This document shows positions 24,660-36,788 of a stretch of DNA of 64,000 nucleotides, piece after piece. Each line of letters opens with the position of its first letter. Position 1 is the first letter of the stretch. The notes under the pieces are model-generated. The model was not told the origin of the DNA. It made no database searches and worked only from the letters and a program-made list of their open reading frames with translations. Source of the stretch: Nicotiana tabacum (lineage: Eukaryota; Streptophyta; Magnoliopsida; Solanales; Solanaceae); assembly GCF_000715075.1 (NCBI RefSeq), contig NC_134089.1, forward strand, positions 67,810,697-67,874,696. Direction: 5' to 3'. The translations under genes were made by a program, and so were the position numbers.

Positions 24660-24830
24660 TGTAGGATCCCGCCTGTAGAACGGAGGTTGATATATATTGA
24701 AGATTGTTGAAGTCAGGAGCCCGCCTGTAGAACGAAGGTTGTCAAATGAAGAAGTCAGGAGCCCGCCTATAGAACGGAGGTTGTTATGTGTTGAAGAATC
24801 AAGAAGTCAGGAGCCCGCCTGTAGAACAAA
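24660..24830 (+). repeat. Short CCCGCCTGTAGAACGGAGG repeats
   Basis: Four units of AGGAGCCCGCCTGTAGAACGG type with spacers of about 45-60 bp. A reversed counterpart in element C lies at 52490-52565. Confidence 0.8.
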
Positions 24831-25291
24831 GGAATACCTTTCGAGATCAAGCAGTAACCCACCGGAAGGCAGAAGGTTACAACAAAAATCCCCAGCATTC
24901 AATCCAAGTTAGAAATAACAGAAGCTCGCCTCAAGAATGCGAGTCAATAGCCTGAGATGATCAACAGAAGCTATTCACACAAAAAAATAAATAAAAAATG
25001 AATCCAAAGTACGGAAGTGGAGAACAGATGTGGTTTGCTCAAGAACTGGCACCTACAACTAGCAAGTATCAAGGTTCAAATCCAAAGTCTGTATGAAGCA
25101 CCATTCAAGACTCATGATCAAGTTTCAGAAGACTTATAAATAGGAATCCTTGTAACTAGTAGCTGATAGGCTTAGTTAGTCTTTTTCATTTTTCATTTTT
25201 GATGTAATGACAGGACCGCGGACCGGAACCTCAACGGAATGGCACCTCGATCGGATCTTCACCCCGGTACACTCTACCATCTCTCTCATTT

Positions 25292-25359
25292 CCGAACTAC
25301 ACGTGGCCTGATTCCTTTATAACCAAGGATATGTAGGCAGCTCAGATACCAGGGCTCGG
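25292..25359 (+). ncRNA. Conserved stem-loop motif, copy 4 (class c)
   Basis: P1 CCGA 25292-25295 with TCGG 25356-25359. P2 CTAC 25297-25300 with GTAG 25333-25336. P3 CCTT 25314-25317 with AAGG 25325-25328. It sits about 115 bases before the 3' LTR. Confidence 0.65.
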
Positions 25360-25460
25360 TCACACTCTCTTCCTTTCCTTAGTGTAGTCCCTCCAAATAA
25401 TGGTCGGGTCAAAAACATGTCTAGTCGTTCTTTGTCGGAAAACTCTTCGTGTTTCCAGTC

Positions 25461-25473
25461 AAAGAGGGGCAGC
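25461..25473 (+). other. Polypurine tract of element A
   Basis: AAAGAGGGGCAGC directly precedes TGTAGACGCG of the 3' LTR. The same tract occurs in C (51822-51834, reversed). Confidence 0.85.
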
Positions 25474-28400
25474 TGTAGACGCGTGATTTTTGACCCTCCC
25501 CGAGAATTTTCACATTTTTAGCGTAAATATTTAATTTAGGTCTAATATAGCTATTTTAGCTATTTTGACTATTTTACTTTATTTTCGTCGCAAAAGAAAA
25601 ATTACAAAAAATATATATAAAACTTTTAGCTTATGTATTTCTCATAAACTTGAAAAATACAAAAAATAGATCCTTATTTTTGTAATTTGTATAATTTCGA
25701 AAATTATAAAAAAATATATGGTTTTATTAATGTTTTGCAGTCATTTTAAACTTAAAAAAAATATAAAAATAGTACTTTATGTTTTTATCGTTGTATAATT
25801 TCGAAAATTACAAAAAAAAAAGTTATTAACGTTTTGTAGCTATTTTAATCTTGAAAAATACAAAAAAAATAGTACTTTATATTTTATCTTTTTATAAAAA
25901 CGAAAATGACAAAAATAGTTTTATTTATGCTTTGTAGCTATTTTAATCTTGAAAAAATACAAAAAAAAGGAGAAATAGTTTTGTTTTAAAAGTTAGTCTT
26001 ATTTTGGTAGTTATTTTGCTTGCATAGGATTAATTAAATAACATCGTGTTTTTATTCTCGGGTCTGGACAAAGAATAATATTTGGGCTTAAACTACCCGT
26101 TTTTAGGCCTAATTTTCGGATCTGACCCATAATAATCCGAGCTCACCACACACGGGGAACCCCACAGCGCATGGGGGACACATGTCTTGGACCCCTACAC
26201 ACGTGGGGTCCATGTCCTTTGAACAAGGACAAAACACATGGGATTGGAAATTTTAAAAGGTTGAAAATTTGGGAAAGGGCGGACAAAAAGGTGAAAAGAA
26301 GGGGGGAGGGAACGTGAGAAAAGGGGAAGTGAAAGAATTTTAAAAGAAAAGTTTTAAAAAGGAGAAAGGGACAACACGTGAAAGGAGGATTTAAAAATTT
26401 GAAAGGCAAAAATTTTGAAAAAGGGAAAAGCGGACAGAACGTGGGAAAAAGGGGATTGAAAATTTTAAAAAAAGCAATTTTTTTGGAAAAAGAGAAGGAC
26501 GGAACGTGAAAAGGAGGAAAGATTTTTTAAACGAAAATGAAAAAGGACTGTTTCACCTCCTTTTTTGGGGGAAAAAACGGGAGAAAACGAAAAAAAAGAG
26601 GAAGAAGGTTGACCACGGCTGGCTTCATGATCCTTCCCGTCCAAACGAGGCCAGAACCAGCCCGAACTCCCACCGTCGAACCTCCATAGCTGCCGGACAG
26701 AGAAAGCAAACGGACACCAAACCATTCGTGCGTTGCTTCTGCTGTTGCTTCGTCAACCAGGAACAGCCACAGCAACAACCTTCTCCCTCATTCCTCGTCA
26801 AGCAGCAGCAACTGCTGCTGCGTCGTCCAACCCCTCTCGTCCAAACGATCACCTGGAAATACCAGTAGCAGCCATGACCCATTCTCCATCCGTTCGCGTT
26901 CGAGCTTATGGTGCGAGCTATTCCGTTTGAGCTTTGATGACTGTTTCTATGGTTTCCCGTTTGAAGTCCGTTCGAGTGCCGATGTGAGGTTCCAGTTCGT
27001 TGGTTTCGTTGCTCCATCTCGCCGACTATGGCTCCATTTCGGTTTGACGAATGAGTTGTAAACCCCAGCAGTGTTTATCATTAGAGGTTCGTTTCTAATC
27101 TTTGTTTGAGTTGATATCAGTTACTATCCTGTTCGAGCTTGAATACATGTTATGTTGAAGATTTCGTTTAATCTGTCGAGTTTTAGTTCTGTGCTTATGT
27201 TACTGCTATCTCAAATTGGCATGCTAGACGAAATGTTGTGCAAAAGTTTTCATGTTCGTGACTAGCTTGCCGAATTTGTAGTCGGATTAATTTAATAAGT
27301 TCTATCATAACTTTGTTAGTCATTATTCTGTTGGTTGCCATATGGGTTAGTTCTAATGTAAGTTCGTGTTTAATTGTAATTTGTCAAGCTTGAAACACTC
27401 TTTATTAGCCGTACATCCTACTAGCTTCCATTGTTAGATTAATAAATTAGGATTTCTTTTTTAGAGAAGAACAAAGTAGAAAATTGTAGTTGCCTTAAGC
27501 TTACCCTTTTAAAAATAAAAATGAGACGAGACTCGCCAAATAAAAATACAAATTGCGGGGCCCTCAATAATTGGTCATAATCAATACTTAGAATCTGGGA
27601 TGAACTGTTTTGGTTAATTTCACTGCCTTCCCCAAAGATAATAGCGCATTAGACTCTCTAGACGCGATTTAATTAAGTTACATTTTTAAAACTCGCGTGC
27701 ACATTTATGTGACCCAAATCCCAATCTCAACGGAGTCGAAGTGTGTCTCTAATCACGGGTACATTGATTGTGACGTGGTTTGAGATGCATTTCCATGACG
27801 TTGCAAGTTCTTATTTTATTAAATAATGAAGGAGACGAACCTCGACAAACAAAAATGCACAAGCTGCGGGGCCCTCTAAATGTATATATTAAAATACTTA
27901 GAATTCAGGATAGGCCGTTTAGCGAATTTTACGGCCTTCCCAAAATAACAATACGCTAGTTGCTTTAAGCGCCTTTAATAATTTATTTTCCTTAACTCGG
28001 GTGTACATTTATGTGACCCGAATCCAAATCTCAACAGAGCCGAGATGTGTCAATAATCACGGGTATATTGGTTGTGACGTGGTTCGAGATATGTTTTCAC
28101 GATGTTGCAATTCTTGATAAAAATAACAGTAAATGATAAAAGCGGTTAAAAGTTAAATTTTGCACATAAGTTCATATTTGTATAAAATCAGATAATCAAG
28201 CCGAATATGACAGTTGAGCGACCGTGCTAGAACCACGGAATTCGGAAATGCCTAACATCTTCTCCCGGGTTAACAGAATTCCTTATCCGGATTTCTGGTT
28301 CGTAGACTGTAATATGGAGTCATTCTTTTCCTCGATTCAGGATTAAATTGGTGACTTGGGACACCCTAAATCTCCCAAGTGGCGACTCTGAAATAATTAA

Positions 28401-28479
28401 ACAAATCCCGTTTCGATTGTCCTTTAATTGGAAAAAACTCCTTCACCCTTCGCTGGGGGCGGAAAAAGGAGGTGTGACA
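25474..28479 (+). mobile_element. Element A 3' LTR
   Basis: 3,006 bp, TGTAGACGCG to GGTGTGACA, colinear with 12756-15763. It is followed by the TSD TCCAG (28480-28484). Together the two LTRs, PBS, PPT and TSD define a structurally complete 15.7 kb element. Confidence 0.93.
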
Positions 28480-28615
28480 TCCAGCTGTCATCTTTGTTTA
28501 CTTTGTATAAAAGAAAGGTTCACTTCCTTCTCTGTAACACAGAAACTAAATACACAAAAAATTCTCTAGAAGTTTCCACTGTTCCATTGCCTTCCATGGC
28601 ATCTTCTCTTAACTG
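28480..28615 (+). mobile_element. Element F 3' LTR, remainder after element A
   Basis: Right TSD (28480-28484) and then the continuation of the copia LTR interrupted at 12755. It contains TGTATAAAAG (a TATA-like box near 28505) and a U5-like stretch. The right end is uncertain because the 5' LTR is not in the window. Confidence 0.6.
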
Positions 28616-30580
28616 ATCCTCTGCCATTTTGATAATATTAAATGAATTTCTTAAGACAAATACTAATTTTAGATCAAAATTATTGAATTTGGCCGAACCG
28701 TTTCTTTAAGACTAGCTCCACCCATGTTGACTTGTAAGTGTGATTTCAGCATTTTAGTCTTGATTGACTAGTGGATCATCTCGTAAGTAACTCTTATAAA
28801 CAAAGCAGCACAGAGAAGGAATTCATTATAAGAAATGAATGAGGTATGTCGCAAGAAAAGTAAGAGAAAAAGGGTGTCATACTAGTATCGTAACTTCTAA
28901 TTTGTGATCAATATAGAGGTCTTTGAGGAATTTTAAGGAGTTTCAAGATTTAGTATAATTGCTCAAGAGTATGTTCCAATCTTATGTTTTGGAACATGGA
29001 TTACATAATTTAAGTCAGGGAAAATATATAAGTACACATCTGACCTGTAACCGAATTTTTAATTATATATTTTATTTTTGCGGTGGTCTTATTACCCCAA
29101 AATATTTTTCACACGAAATAAATACCATCTTAAAGCTAGACAATCAAAACTCTTGGTAAGCTGTGAACTATACACATTACCACATGTATCTTTAGTACTT
29201 TTTTTCTTTCTTTTTCTTCTTTTTCTTTTCCTTTTCCTTTTTTCTTATTTCTTATCATTCTATTGTAGTTTTTATTTTGTTTTTTGTTTTTTTTCATTAT
29301 CTTTCTTTTATTTTGGTCACCGATGGCATAACAGTGGAAATAGATTTTGATTCTTGTTTAACAATTCAACACTCCACTTAGTTGGAGAAGTAGACAAGTT
29401 TAGAGATATTATTTTTAGGTTCTATAAGAATAAATACCTAGAATGGAATGGAATTATAATAGAAATTTGATCTCTTTAAAGTGATGTTATTTATTTTTCT
29501 TCTTCTCTGATTTCACAATTTCATAAAATAGTGGTCTTCGGAATTTCAAGGACTCCATTTTTCGGCGCGATTTTTTCTTCCGGTGACAGATTTTTTTGTC
29601 CAGATATGAGTGTGTATTGCTTTATATACGTATAATTTTTTCTTGAAAGTTTGATTTATGTGTGGGAAGAAGAAAAAAAAAAGAAAGAATATAAATTGAA
29701 AAATGATGGTCGAAATTTCAAGGACTATTTTTTCCGGTGCAAAAAAAATTTCAGTGCAAATCGAAAAACACTAACCCCTTAGAGCCCTTCTTCTTTTTCA
29801 GTCTTTTCCTGTACACTTGATTAAATAAAATTCTTATTCAAAATTCTGCTTCAACAAATAAAACTTAAAGAATAATCTGAACTCGATCTCGCCGGAGAAT
29901 ATGGAGAATGTGGGAGCTACTTTTTGTCCAATTCTATAAGTAACGAGACTGGAGGAAAGAAAGGAAAATATAAAAAAACAAGAGAAAAAGAAAAAAAAAT
30001 AGAAAACTAGTATTGTATAAAAATAAAATTTCAACATTCTATCTCTTTCTTACTCTCCCAAAGAGAGTAACATACACTCTCCATCACCACTAAGGGAGTA
30101 CTAATTCCATTTTAGAAAAGTTGAGGAGCTAATAGGATACCCAAAGATAAAGTGTGCAGTTGAAAATCCGACTGTTGATCAGATGGTACTTATACATTTT
30201 CCTTTTAATTTATAACACATAACTTAATGAATCATATATATCATAAATAAAAATTTAACATATTATAATATGTTACTTATAATCTAAGTTACCCTTTGAT
30301 GTTATTAAATGGAATTAACTCAATTATATTAAAATAATTTGCTTGTATAAATACTTTTTACTTTAAATCTGTACATAAAACTTAAACTTTTGATTATACG
30401 AACAAAAAAATGCAAATCTAAATTGTCTATGTCTATCATTAATGAAAAAGGAAAATCGATGAGTTTTGGATACAAATATTTAATTAGTTTGGATTTGTTT
30501 AGCGTTGAATTGAAATGAATCATAAAATTGTTGTATCTTGTAATCATTAGTCTATATTTGTATTTATATATCTATATCTA
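28616..30580. other. AT-rich DNA without recognisable genes
   Basis: No frame over 90 codons and none with family similarity. There is a pyrimidine-rich block at about 29190-29310 and a locally repeated TTTTTCCGGTG phrase (near 29575 and 29730). It may be old intergenic DNA or degraded transposon sequence. Confidence 0.6.
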
Positions 30581-30716
30581 TCTATACTATATTAAAAACA
30601 CGAAGGCCTTATCGAAATGTCGTTCGCTATTTTTACCCTTCGTAAATGCATTATATGTTGGATATATTTGTAATTGTAAACGTTATTTTTTTTGGAAAAA
30701 ATCAAAAAGTATCGTG

Positions 30717-31283
30717 TGTTATAAATATATTATATTATGGATGTTCATTTAGTACTCCGTTGTAAATAAGCTTCTTGAAGAAGCTTATCCATATGGGACT
30801 CCACCGTAAATATATTTATCTATTTAGTACTCTATTGGAAATAAGCTTCCTGAAGAAGCTTATCACTTCTGTACCCGGTTATGGATAAATATTACCCCCG
30901 GTAGAAGATTATTCATACCGGGTATAATAATCTTATCCTTTCAGTACCCAGTTATGGATAAACATTATCCCCGGTAGAAGATTATCCATACCGGGTATAA
31001 TAAGCTTATCCTTTCAGTACCCAGTTATGGATAAACATTACCCCCGGTAGAAGATTATCCATATCGGGTATAATAAGCTTATCCTTTCAGTACTCCGTTA
31101 TGGATAAACATTGCTCTCAGTAGAAGATTATCCATATCTGGTATAGTAGCAGCTTACACAACAGCTTCCTTTCTTCTATAAATAGAAGAGATTTCAGTTC
31201 ATTATGTACATCAGTTTGAATTCGAATAATATAACAGTTTCTCTCTATACTTGTCTTTACTTTACAGTCTTTATTTTATAACA
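30717..31283 (+). mobile_element. Element D 5' LTR (Ty1/copia)
   Basis: 567 bp, TGTTATAAAT to TTATAACA, colinear with 36222-36788 with roughly eight differences. It contains two inverted repeats (ATAAGCTTC/GAAGCTTAT near 30768 and a similar one near 30842) and three to four ~70-bp tandem units (30871-31140) carrying TACCCAGTTATGGATAAACA and CGGTAGAAGATTATCCATA. Confidence 0.93.
31177..31184 (+). promoter_or_regulatory. TATA box in element D LTR
   Basis: TATAAATA lies about 100 bases before the LTR end, the expected U3/R position, and is conserved in the 3' LTR at 36682-36689. Confidence 0.7.
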
Positions 31284-31297
31284 CGTTATCAGCACGA
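31284..31297 (+). other. Element D primer binding site, anticodon-arm type
   Basis: CGTTATCAGCACGA follows the LTR directly. It is not complementary to a tRNA CCA end. It matches the complement of the anticodon stem-loop of tRNA-Ile(AAU) as I know it, with C where the template base is the wobble inosine. The same PBS follows the 3' LTR at 36789. Confidence 0.6.
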
Positions 31298-31361
31298 GAC
31301 TCTGACATCTCGAGCAAATACTTTGAAAGTATTAGAGGCAAGAACTTTCTTTTCCTAAATA

Positions 31362-32371
31362 ATGTCAAATCTTTCTAAACTTGAATTTGTAGCCCTGGAT
31401 ATATCGGGCAAAAGTTACATGTCTTGGGTGTTTGATGCTGAAATTCATCTTGATGCAATGGGTCTGGCAGATACCATCAAGGATAAAAATCAGGCATCAA
31501 ACCAAGACCGTGCCAAAGCAATGATATTCCTACGTCATCGCCTTGATGAGGGCCTGAAAATGGAATATCTCACTATTAAAGATTCAGTCATACTGTGGAA
31601 TAATTTGAAAGATAGATATGACCACCTGAAGATGGTCGTTCTTCCACAGGCACGTTATGATTGGACTCATCTAAGGCTACAAGATTTTAAATCTATCAGT
31701 GAGTATAATTCTGCTATGTTCAGAATTATTTCCCAATTGAAATTATGTGGTGATAATATTACTGATCATGATATGTTGGAGAAAACTTTCACCACTTTTC
31801 ATGCCTCGAATATGCTCCCGCAGCAGCAATATCGAGAGATGAGATTTAAAAAGTATTCTGAACTTATCTCACATCTTCTTATAGCAGAGCAACATAATGA
31901 GCTATTAATGAAAAATCATGAAAGCCAACCTATTGGTTCTTGTCCATTCCCTGAAGTGAATGAGACGAACTTCCACCAAGTTAAACGCGGAAGAGGTCAT
32001 GGCCCCAATCGTGGTCATGGCCGTAGTCGGGGAAGAAACCCCAATCATGGTAATAATAATGCACCAAAGAAGTCTCCTCACCACCAGTAGTGGAAAATGA
32101 AGGAACAAAAGCATGAAGCGGTGCAAGCGCCAAATGCAGAAAATGCATGATATAGATGTGGAGGAAAAGAGCACTGGTCACGTACCTGTCGTACGCCAAA
32201 GCACCTGGTTGAGCTTTATCAAGCCTCCCTGAAGAAGACAGAGAAAAATGCTGAAGCAAATTTTATTTTTGAAGATAATTTAGACTTCATGCATTTGGAT
32301 GTAGCTGATTACTTTGCACTCCCAGAAGGAGAAACAAGTCATGTAATCGGTAGTGAATCTGTAGAAATGTA
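31362..32371 (+). pseudogene. Element D gag, broken by two stops
   Basis: ATG 31362 starts a copia Gag: N-terminal DUF4219/UBN2-like region (KSYMSWVFDAEIHLDAMG, then LWNNLKDRYDHLKMVVLPQA and HLLIAEQHNELLMKNHES), followed by a Gly/Arg/His-rich segment. The first stop is TAG 32088-32090. The frame continues to a CCHC knuckle (YRCGGKEHWSRTC) whose first cysteine position is a TGA stop near 32148, then ends after GETSHVIGSESVEM near 32371. Gag forms the virus-like particle in the cytoplasm. The 78-base spacing from the LTR matches the short leader of this copia type. Confidence 0.88.
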
Positions 32372-32420
32372 AATATTTTAATTTTTGTTGTTTGTAATAG
32401 ATAGTATGGTTATGTAATTA

Positions 32421-34063
32421 TTGTACATAAATAAAAGTTATGCTTTGATAATGATGTTTACTATAATATATCTTATTTATGTTATTTTGAAGAATATGAA
32501 TAACCCTCAAATTATGTTTGAATCAAAGACAAATCATGAAGATATTTGTGTTATTGATAGTGGAACAACTCATGCCATATTCAACGATCAGAAATACTTT
32601 TCTTATTTGCATAAGGAAAAAGCAAATGTTTCAACAATTTCTAGTAATATAAGTTTGATTGAAGGCTCTGGAAGAGTCATAATATTTCTGTCTAAGGGAA
32701 CAAAACTTATTATAGACAATGCATTGTTCTCCTCCAAGTCCCGAAGAAACTTGTTGAGTTTTATAGATATCCGCCGAAATGGGTATCATGTTGAGACAAT
32801 AGATGAAATGAACAGGGAATATCTTTGTATTACAAAGAATATTTCTGGCCAGAAATGCATTGTAGAAAAGTTACCAACTTTATCTTCTGGCTTATACTAT
32901 TCAAAAATTAGTACAATTGAAGCACACTCTATCGTAAATCAGAAGTTTACGGATTCAAATACTTTTGTGCTTTGGCATGGCCGTTTGGGCCATCCCGGAT
33001 CAATAATGATGAGATGAATTACTAAAAATTTGAGTGGGCATCCATTAAAGAACTTGAAGATTCTTACAAATGACGAATTTTCTTGTGATGCTTGTTATCA
33101 AAGAAAAATGATCACTAGACCATCACCAATGAAGGTTGGTATTGAATCCCCTGCTTTTTTAGAGCGTATACATGGGGATATATGTGGACCTATTCACCCA
33201 TCAAGTGGGTTGTTTAGATATTTTATGGACCTAATAGATGCATCTTCAAGATGGTCTCATGTGTGCCTACTATCATCTCGCAACCTGGCGTTTGCAAAGC
33301 TATTAGCCCAAATAATTCGATTAAGGGCACAATTCCCAGATTATCCTATAAAGGCTATTCGCCTTGATAATGCTGGAGAATTCTCATCTCAAGTTTTTGA
33401 TGATTATTGTCTATCCGTTGGGATAAAAGTTGAACATCCTATAACTTATGTTCATACTCAAAATGGCCTTGTAGAGTCATTTATTAAAAGCCTGCAATTG
33501 ATAGCAAGACCACTACTTATGAAAATAAAATTGCCCACTACTGCTTGGGGCCATGCTATCTTGCATGCAATATCACTTATCCGTCTCAGACCGACACATT
33601 ATAATAAATATTCTCCATCACAATTAGTTTTTGGTCATGAACCAAATATTGTCCATCTACGAATTTTCGAATGTGCTGTATATGTGCCAGTAGCACCACC
33701 ACAACGTAGTAAGATGGGACCACAAAGAAGGATAGGAATATATGTTGGGTTTGAATCACCCTCTATTATTCGCTATCTTGAACCATTGACATGAGATTTA
33801 TTTACTGCTCGATTTGCAGATTGTCGGTTTGATGAAACAAATTTTCCACAATTAGGGGGAGAGAAAAAGGAAATCAAAAGAGAAATTGTGTGGAAAATTT
33901 CATCATTATCTCACTTTGATCCCCGTACCCCTATATGTAATCAGGAGGTCCAGAAGATCATCCATTTACAGAATATAGCAAATCAAATGCCAGATGCATT
34001 TACTGATTTGAAAAGGATAACTAAGTCACATATCCCAGCAGAGAATGTGCCTATTCGAAATTG
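32421..34063 (+). pseudogene. Element D protease and integrase, broken
   Basis: Protease carries VIDSGTTHAIF (DSG active site near 32555). Pre-integrase has LWHGRLGHPGS and, past TGA 33015-33017, CDACYQRK, giving the HHCC zinc site. The integrase core shows IHGDICGPIHP, AIRLDNAGEF and HTQNGLVESF, that is D, D and E. A second stop, TGA 33792-33794, falls in the C-terminal part, before a linker. Near 34058-34060 an extra base in an AAA run shifts the frame, and the linker continues in frame 1 (34045-34452). The domain order PR-IN-RT identifies Ty1/copia. Confidence 0.9.
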
Positions 34064-34452
34064 ATGTCCCAGTAGGACCATCTACTAGCATGAGAACTAG
34101 TGAACCTAAAGCATGCCTGAAGCATGGTAGGCCTTTGGGTTCTAAGGATCGAAATCCTCGAAAAAGAAAATCGACAAATGATCAAAACGATACTATGAAG
34201 GGATCTCCTGAAAAGACCCAAAATCTGATTAGTTCTGAGATTCCTGAAGAAATCAATGAACCCGAAGCTCATGTGAGTGAGGAACTTTTAATAAGTTCAA
34301 TCAATGATGGGATTAATTTAAATCGATCTGAAATAGTGATGGATAATATTTTTGCTTATAATGTTGCACTTAATATTATGCAAGATAGTGAGGATCTTAA
34401 ACCTCGATCTGTCGAAGAATGTCGACAAAGATCTGATTGGCCAAAATGGTAA
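34064..34452 (+). pseudogene. Element D integrase-RT linker, frame-shifted piece
   Basis: A basic segment with KHGRPLGSKDRNPRKRK, typical of the copia integrase C-terminal tail and a nuclear-localisation-like stretch, in frame with the downstream RT. It ends at TAA 34450-34452, one base change from a lysine codon, directly before EAIQSE of the RT start. Confidence 0.75.
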
Positions 34453-36021
34453 GAGGCAATTCAATCGGAATTGAAGTCACTTGCTAAAAGAGAGGTCTTT
34501 GGACCAGTAGTCCAAACATCTGCTGGTATAAAACTAGTTGGTCATAAATGGGGTTTTGTGCGAAAAAGGAATGATAAAAATGAAGTTGAAAGATACAAAG
34601 CCCGCCTTGTTGCACAAGGATTCTCACAACGACCTGGAGTTGATTTTGATGAAACATATTCACCTGTTATGGATGCCATAACATTTCGATATCTCATCAG
34701 TTTAGCACTACATGAAAAGCTTGAAATACATCTAATGGATGTAGTTACAGCTTATCTGTACGGTTCACTTGATAATGAAATTTATATGAAAATTCCTGAA
34801 GGATTTAAAATGCCTGAAGCAAAATCTCAGGAAATGTATTCAATCAGATTACAAAGATCTTTGTACGGTTTAAAGCAATCTGGGCGCATGTGGTATAATC
34901 GCCTTAGTGAATATTTGCTGAAAGAAGGTTACATAAATAATGTTATTTGTCCATGTATTTTTATAAAGAAAACGGCATCAGAATTTGTTATACTTGCTGT
35001 TTATGTTGATGACATAAATCTTGTTGGAACTCCAGAAGAGCTCCAAAAGGCAATTGAATATATTAAGAAAGAATTTGAGATGAAAGATCTTGGAAAGACA
35101 AAACTTTGTCTTGGTCTGCAAATTGAACATTTAGCAGACGAGATCTTTATCCATCAATCTGCCTATACAGAAAGGGTTTTAAAACGCTTTTACATGGACA
35201 AAGCGCACCCATTGAGTACACCAATGGTTGTTCGATCACTTGAAGTGAATAAGGATTTGTTTCGACCTCCAGAAGAGGATGAGGAACTCCTTGGTCCCGA
35301 AGTACCCTATCTCAGTGCAATTGGTGCACTAATATATCTTGCTAATGCTACAAGGCCTGACATAACATTTTCTGTTAATTTACTAGCAAGATATAGTTCT
35401 TCTCCTACACGGAGAAATTGGAACGGGATTAAGCATATATTGCGATATTTAAAGGGAACTCTTGATATGGGTTTGTTTTATGCTAACAAAGATAGTGCAG
35501 ACCTTGTTGGTCATGCAGATGCAGGTTATTTATCTGATCCCCATAAAGCTCGATCTCAAACCGGCTACGTATTTACATATGGAGGTACTGTCATATCACG
35601 ATGCTCCACAAAGCAATCTATTGTTGCTACTTCTTCAAATCACGCTGAGATAATAGCTATTCATGAAGCAAGTAGGGAATGCGTTTGGTTGAGATCAATA
35701 ATTCATTTTATTCGAGAAAAATGTGGTTTGGAATGTGAGAAAAGACCCACAATTTTATACGAAGACAATGCTGTATGCATAGCCCAATTGAAGGGAGGAT
35801 TTATAAAAGGAGATAGAACGAAGCACATTTCACCAAAATTATTCTACAGACACGATCTTCAGAAAAGTGGTGACATTGATGTGCAACAAATCCGTTCAAG
35901 TGATAATCCAACAGATTTATTCATTAAATCTTTGCCAACTTCAACTTTTGAGAAGATGATATACAAGATTGGAATGTGGAGACTCAAATATTTGAAACAA
36001 GGTTTTCATCAGGGGGAGTAA
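34453..36021 (+). CDS. Element D reverse transcriptase/RNase H, open frame
   Basis: A 516-codon frame from ATG 34471 (the domain itself begins at about 34453) carries a whole copia polymerase: KWGFVRKRNDKNEVERYKAR, FDETYSPV, MDVVTAYLYGSLDNEIYM, RSLYGLKQSGRMWYNRL and the YVDD catalytic pair near 35010. RNase H follows with GHADAGYLSD, SRCSTKQSIVATSSNHAE (Asp and Glu of the active site) and YEDNAVCIAQ. The tail has KHISPKLFYRHDL and NPTDLFIKSLP. RT copies element RNA to cDNA and RNase H removes the template. The frame is intact but separated from gag and IN by stops, so no polyprotein can form. ATG 34471 is only the first available Met, not a natural start. Ale/Retrofit-like lineage by general appearance. 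Confidence 0.9.
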   Translation, partial: EAIQSELKSLAKREVFGPVVQTSAGIKLVGHKWGFVRKRNDKNEVERYKARLVAQGFSQRPGVDFDETYSPVMDAITFRYLISLALHEKLEIHLMDVVTAYLYGSLDNEIYMKIPEGFKMPEAKSQEMYSIRLQRSLYGLKQSGRMWYNRLSEYLLKEGYINNVICPCIFIKKTASEFVILAVYVDDINLVGTPEELQKAIEYIKKEFEMKDLGKTKLCLGLQIEHLADEIFIHQSAYTERVLKRFYMDKAHPLSTPMVVRSLEVNKDLFRPPEEDEELLGPEVPYLSAIGALIYLANATRPDITFSVNLLARYSSSPTRRNWNGIKHILRYLKGTLDMGLFYANKDSADLVGHADAGYLSDPHKARSQTGYVFTYGGTVISRCSTKQSIVATSSNHAEIIAIHEASRECVWLRSIIHFIREKCGLECEKRPTILYEDNAVCIAQLKGGFIKGDRTKHISPKLFYRHDLQKSGDIDVQQIRSSDNPTDLFIKSLPTSTFEKMIYKIGMWRLKYLKQGFHQGE

Positions 36022-36221
36022 AATACGCGACACACTCTTTTTCCCTTACTAAGGTTTTTTCCCATGGGGTTTTCCTTATAAGGTTTTTAATGAGGTACCT
36101 AGCAATGCGTCTTACTAAATATGTGTACTCTTTTTCCTTCACTAGGATTTTTTCCCACGTGGTTTTTCCTAGTAAGATTTTAATGAGGCACATTATCTTT
36201 TAATGAACATCCAAGGAGGAG
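36022..36221 (+). other. Element D 3' untranslated region and PPT
   Basis: Two imperfect copies of a CTTTTTCCYTTACTARGRTTTTTTCCCA block (36040-36095 and 36128-36190), each followed by AATGAGGYAC, precede the PPT CCAAGGAGGAG at 36211-36221. This block is characteristic of this copia group. Confidence 0.8.
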
Positions 36222-36788
36222 TGTTATAAATATATTATATTATGGATGTTCATTTAGTACTCCGTTGTAAATAAGCTTCTTGAAGAAGCTTATCCATATG
36301 GGACTCCACCGTAAATATGTTTATCTATTTAGTACTCTATTGGAAATAAGCTTCCTGAAGAAGCTTATCACTTCGGTACTCAGTTATGGATAAATATTAC
36401 CCCCGGTAGAAGATTATCCATACCGGGTATAATAAGCTTATCCTTTCAGTACCCAGTTATGGATAAACATTACCCCCGGTAGAAGATTATCCATACCGGA
36501 TATAATAAGCTTATCCTTTCAGTACCCAGTTATGGATAAACATTACCCCCGGTAGAAGATTATCCATATCGGGTATAATAAGCTTATCCTTTCAGTACTC
36601 CGTTATGGATAAACATTGCTCTCAGTAGAAGATTATCCATATCTGGTATAGTAGCAGCTTACACAACAGCTTCCTTTCTTCTATAAATAGAAGAGATTTC
36701 AGTTCATTATGTACATCAGTTTGAATTCGAATAATATAACAGTTTCTCTCTATACTTGTCTTTACTTTACAGTCTTTATTTTATAACA
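36222..36788 (+). mobile_element. Element D 3' LTR
   Basis: 567 bp, TGTTATAAAT to TTATAACA, colinear with the 5' LTR. It is followed not by host DNA but by a second copy of the PBS and leader. Confidence 0.93.
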
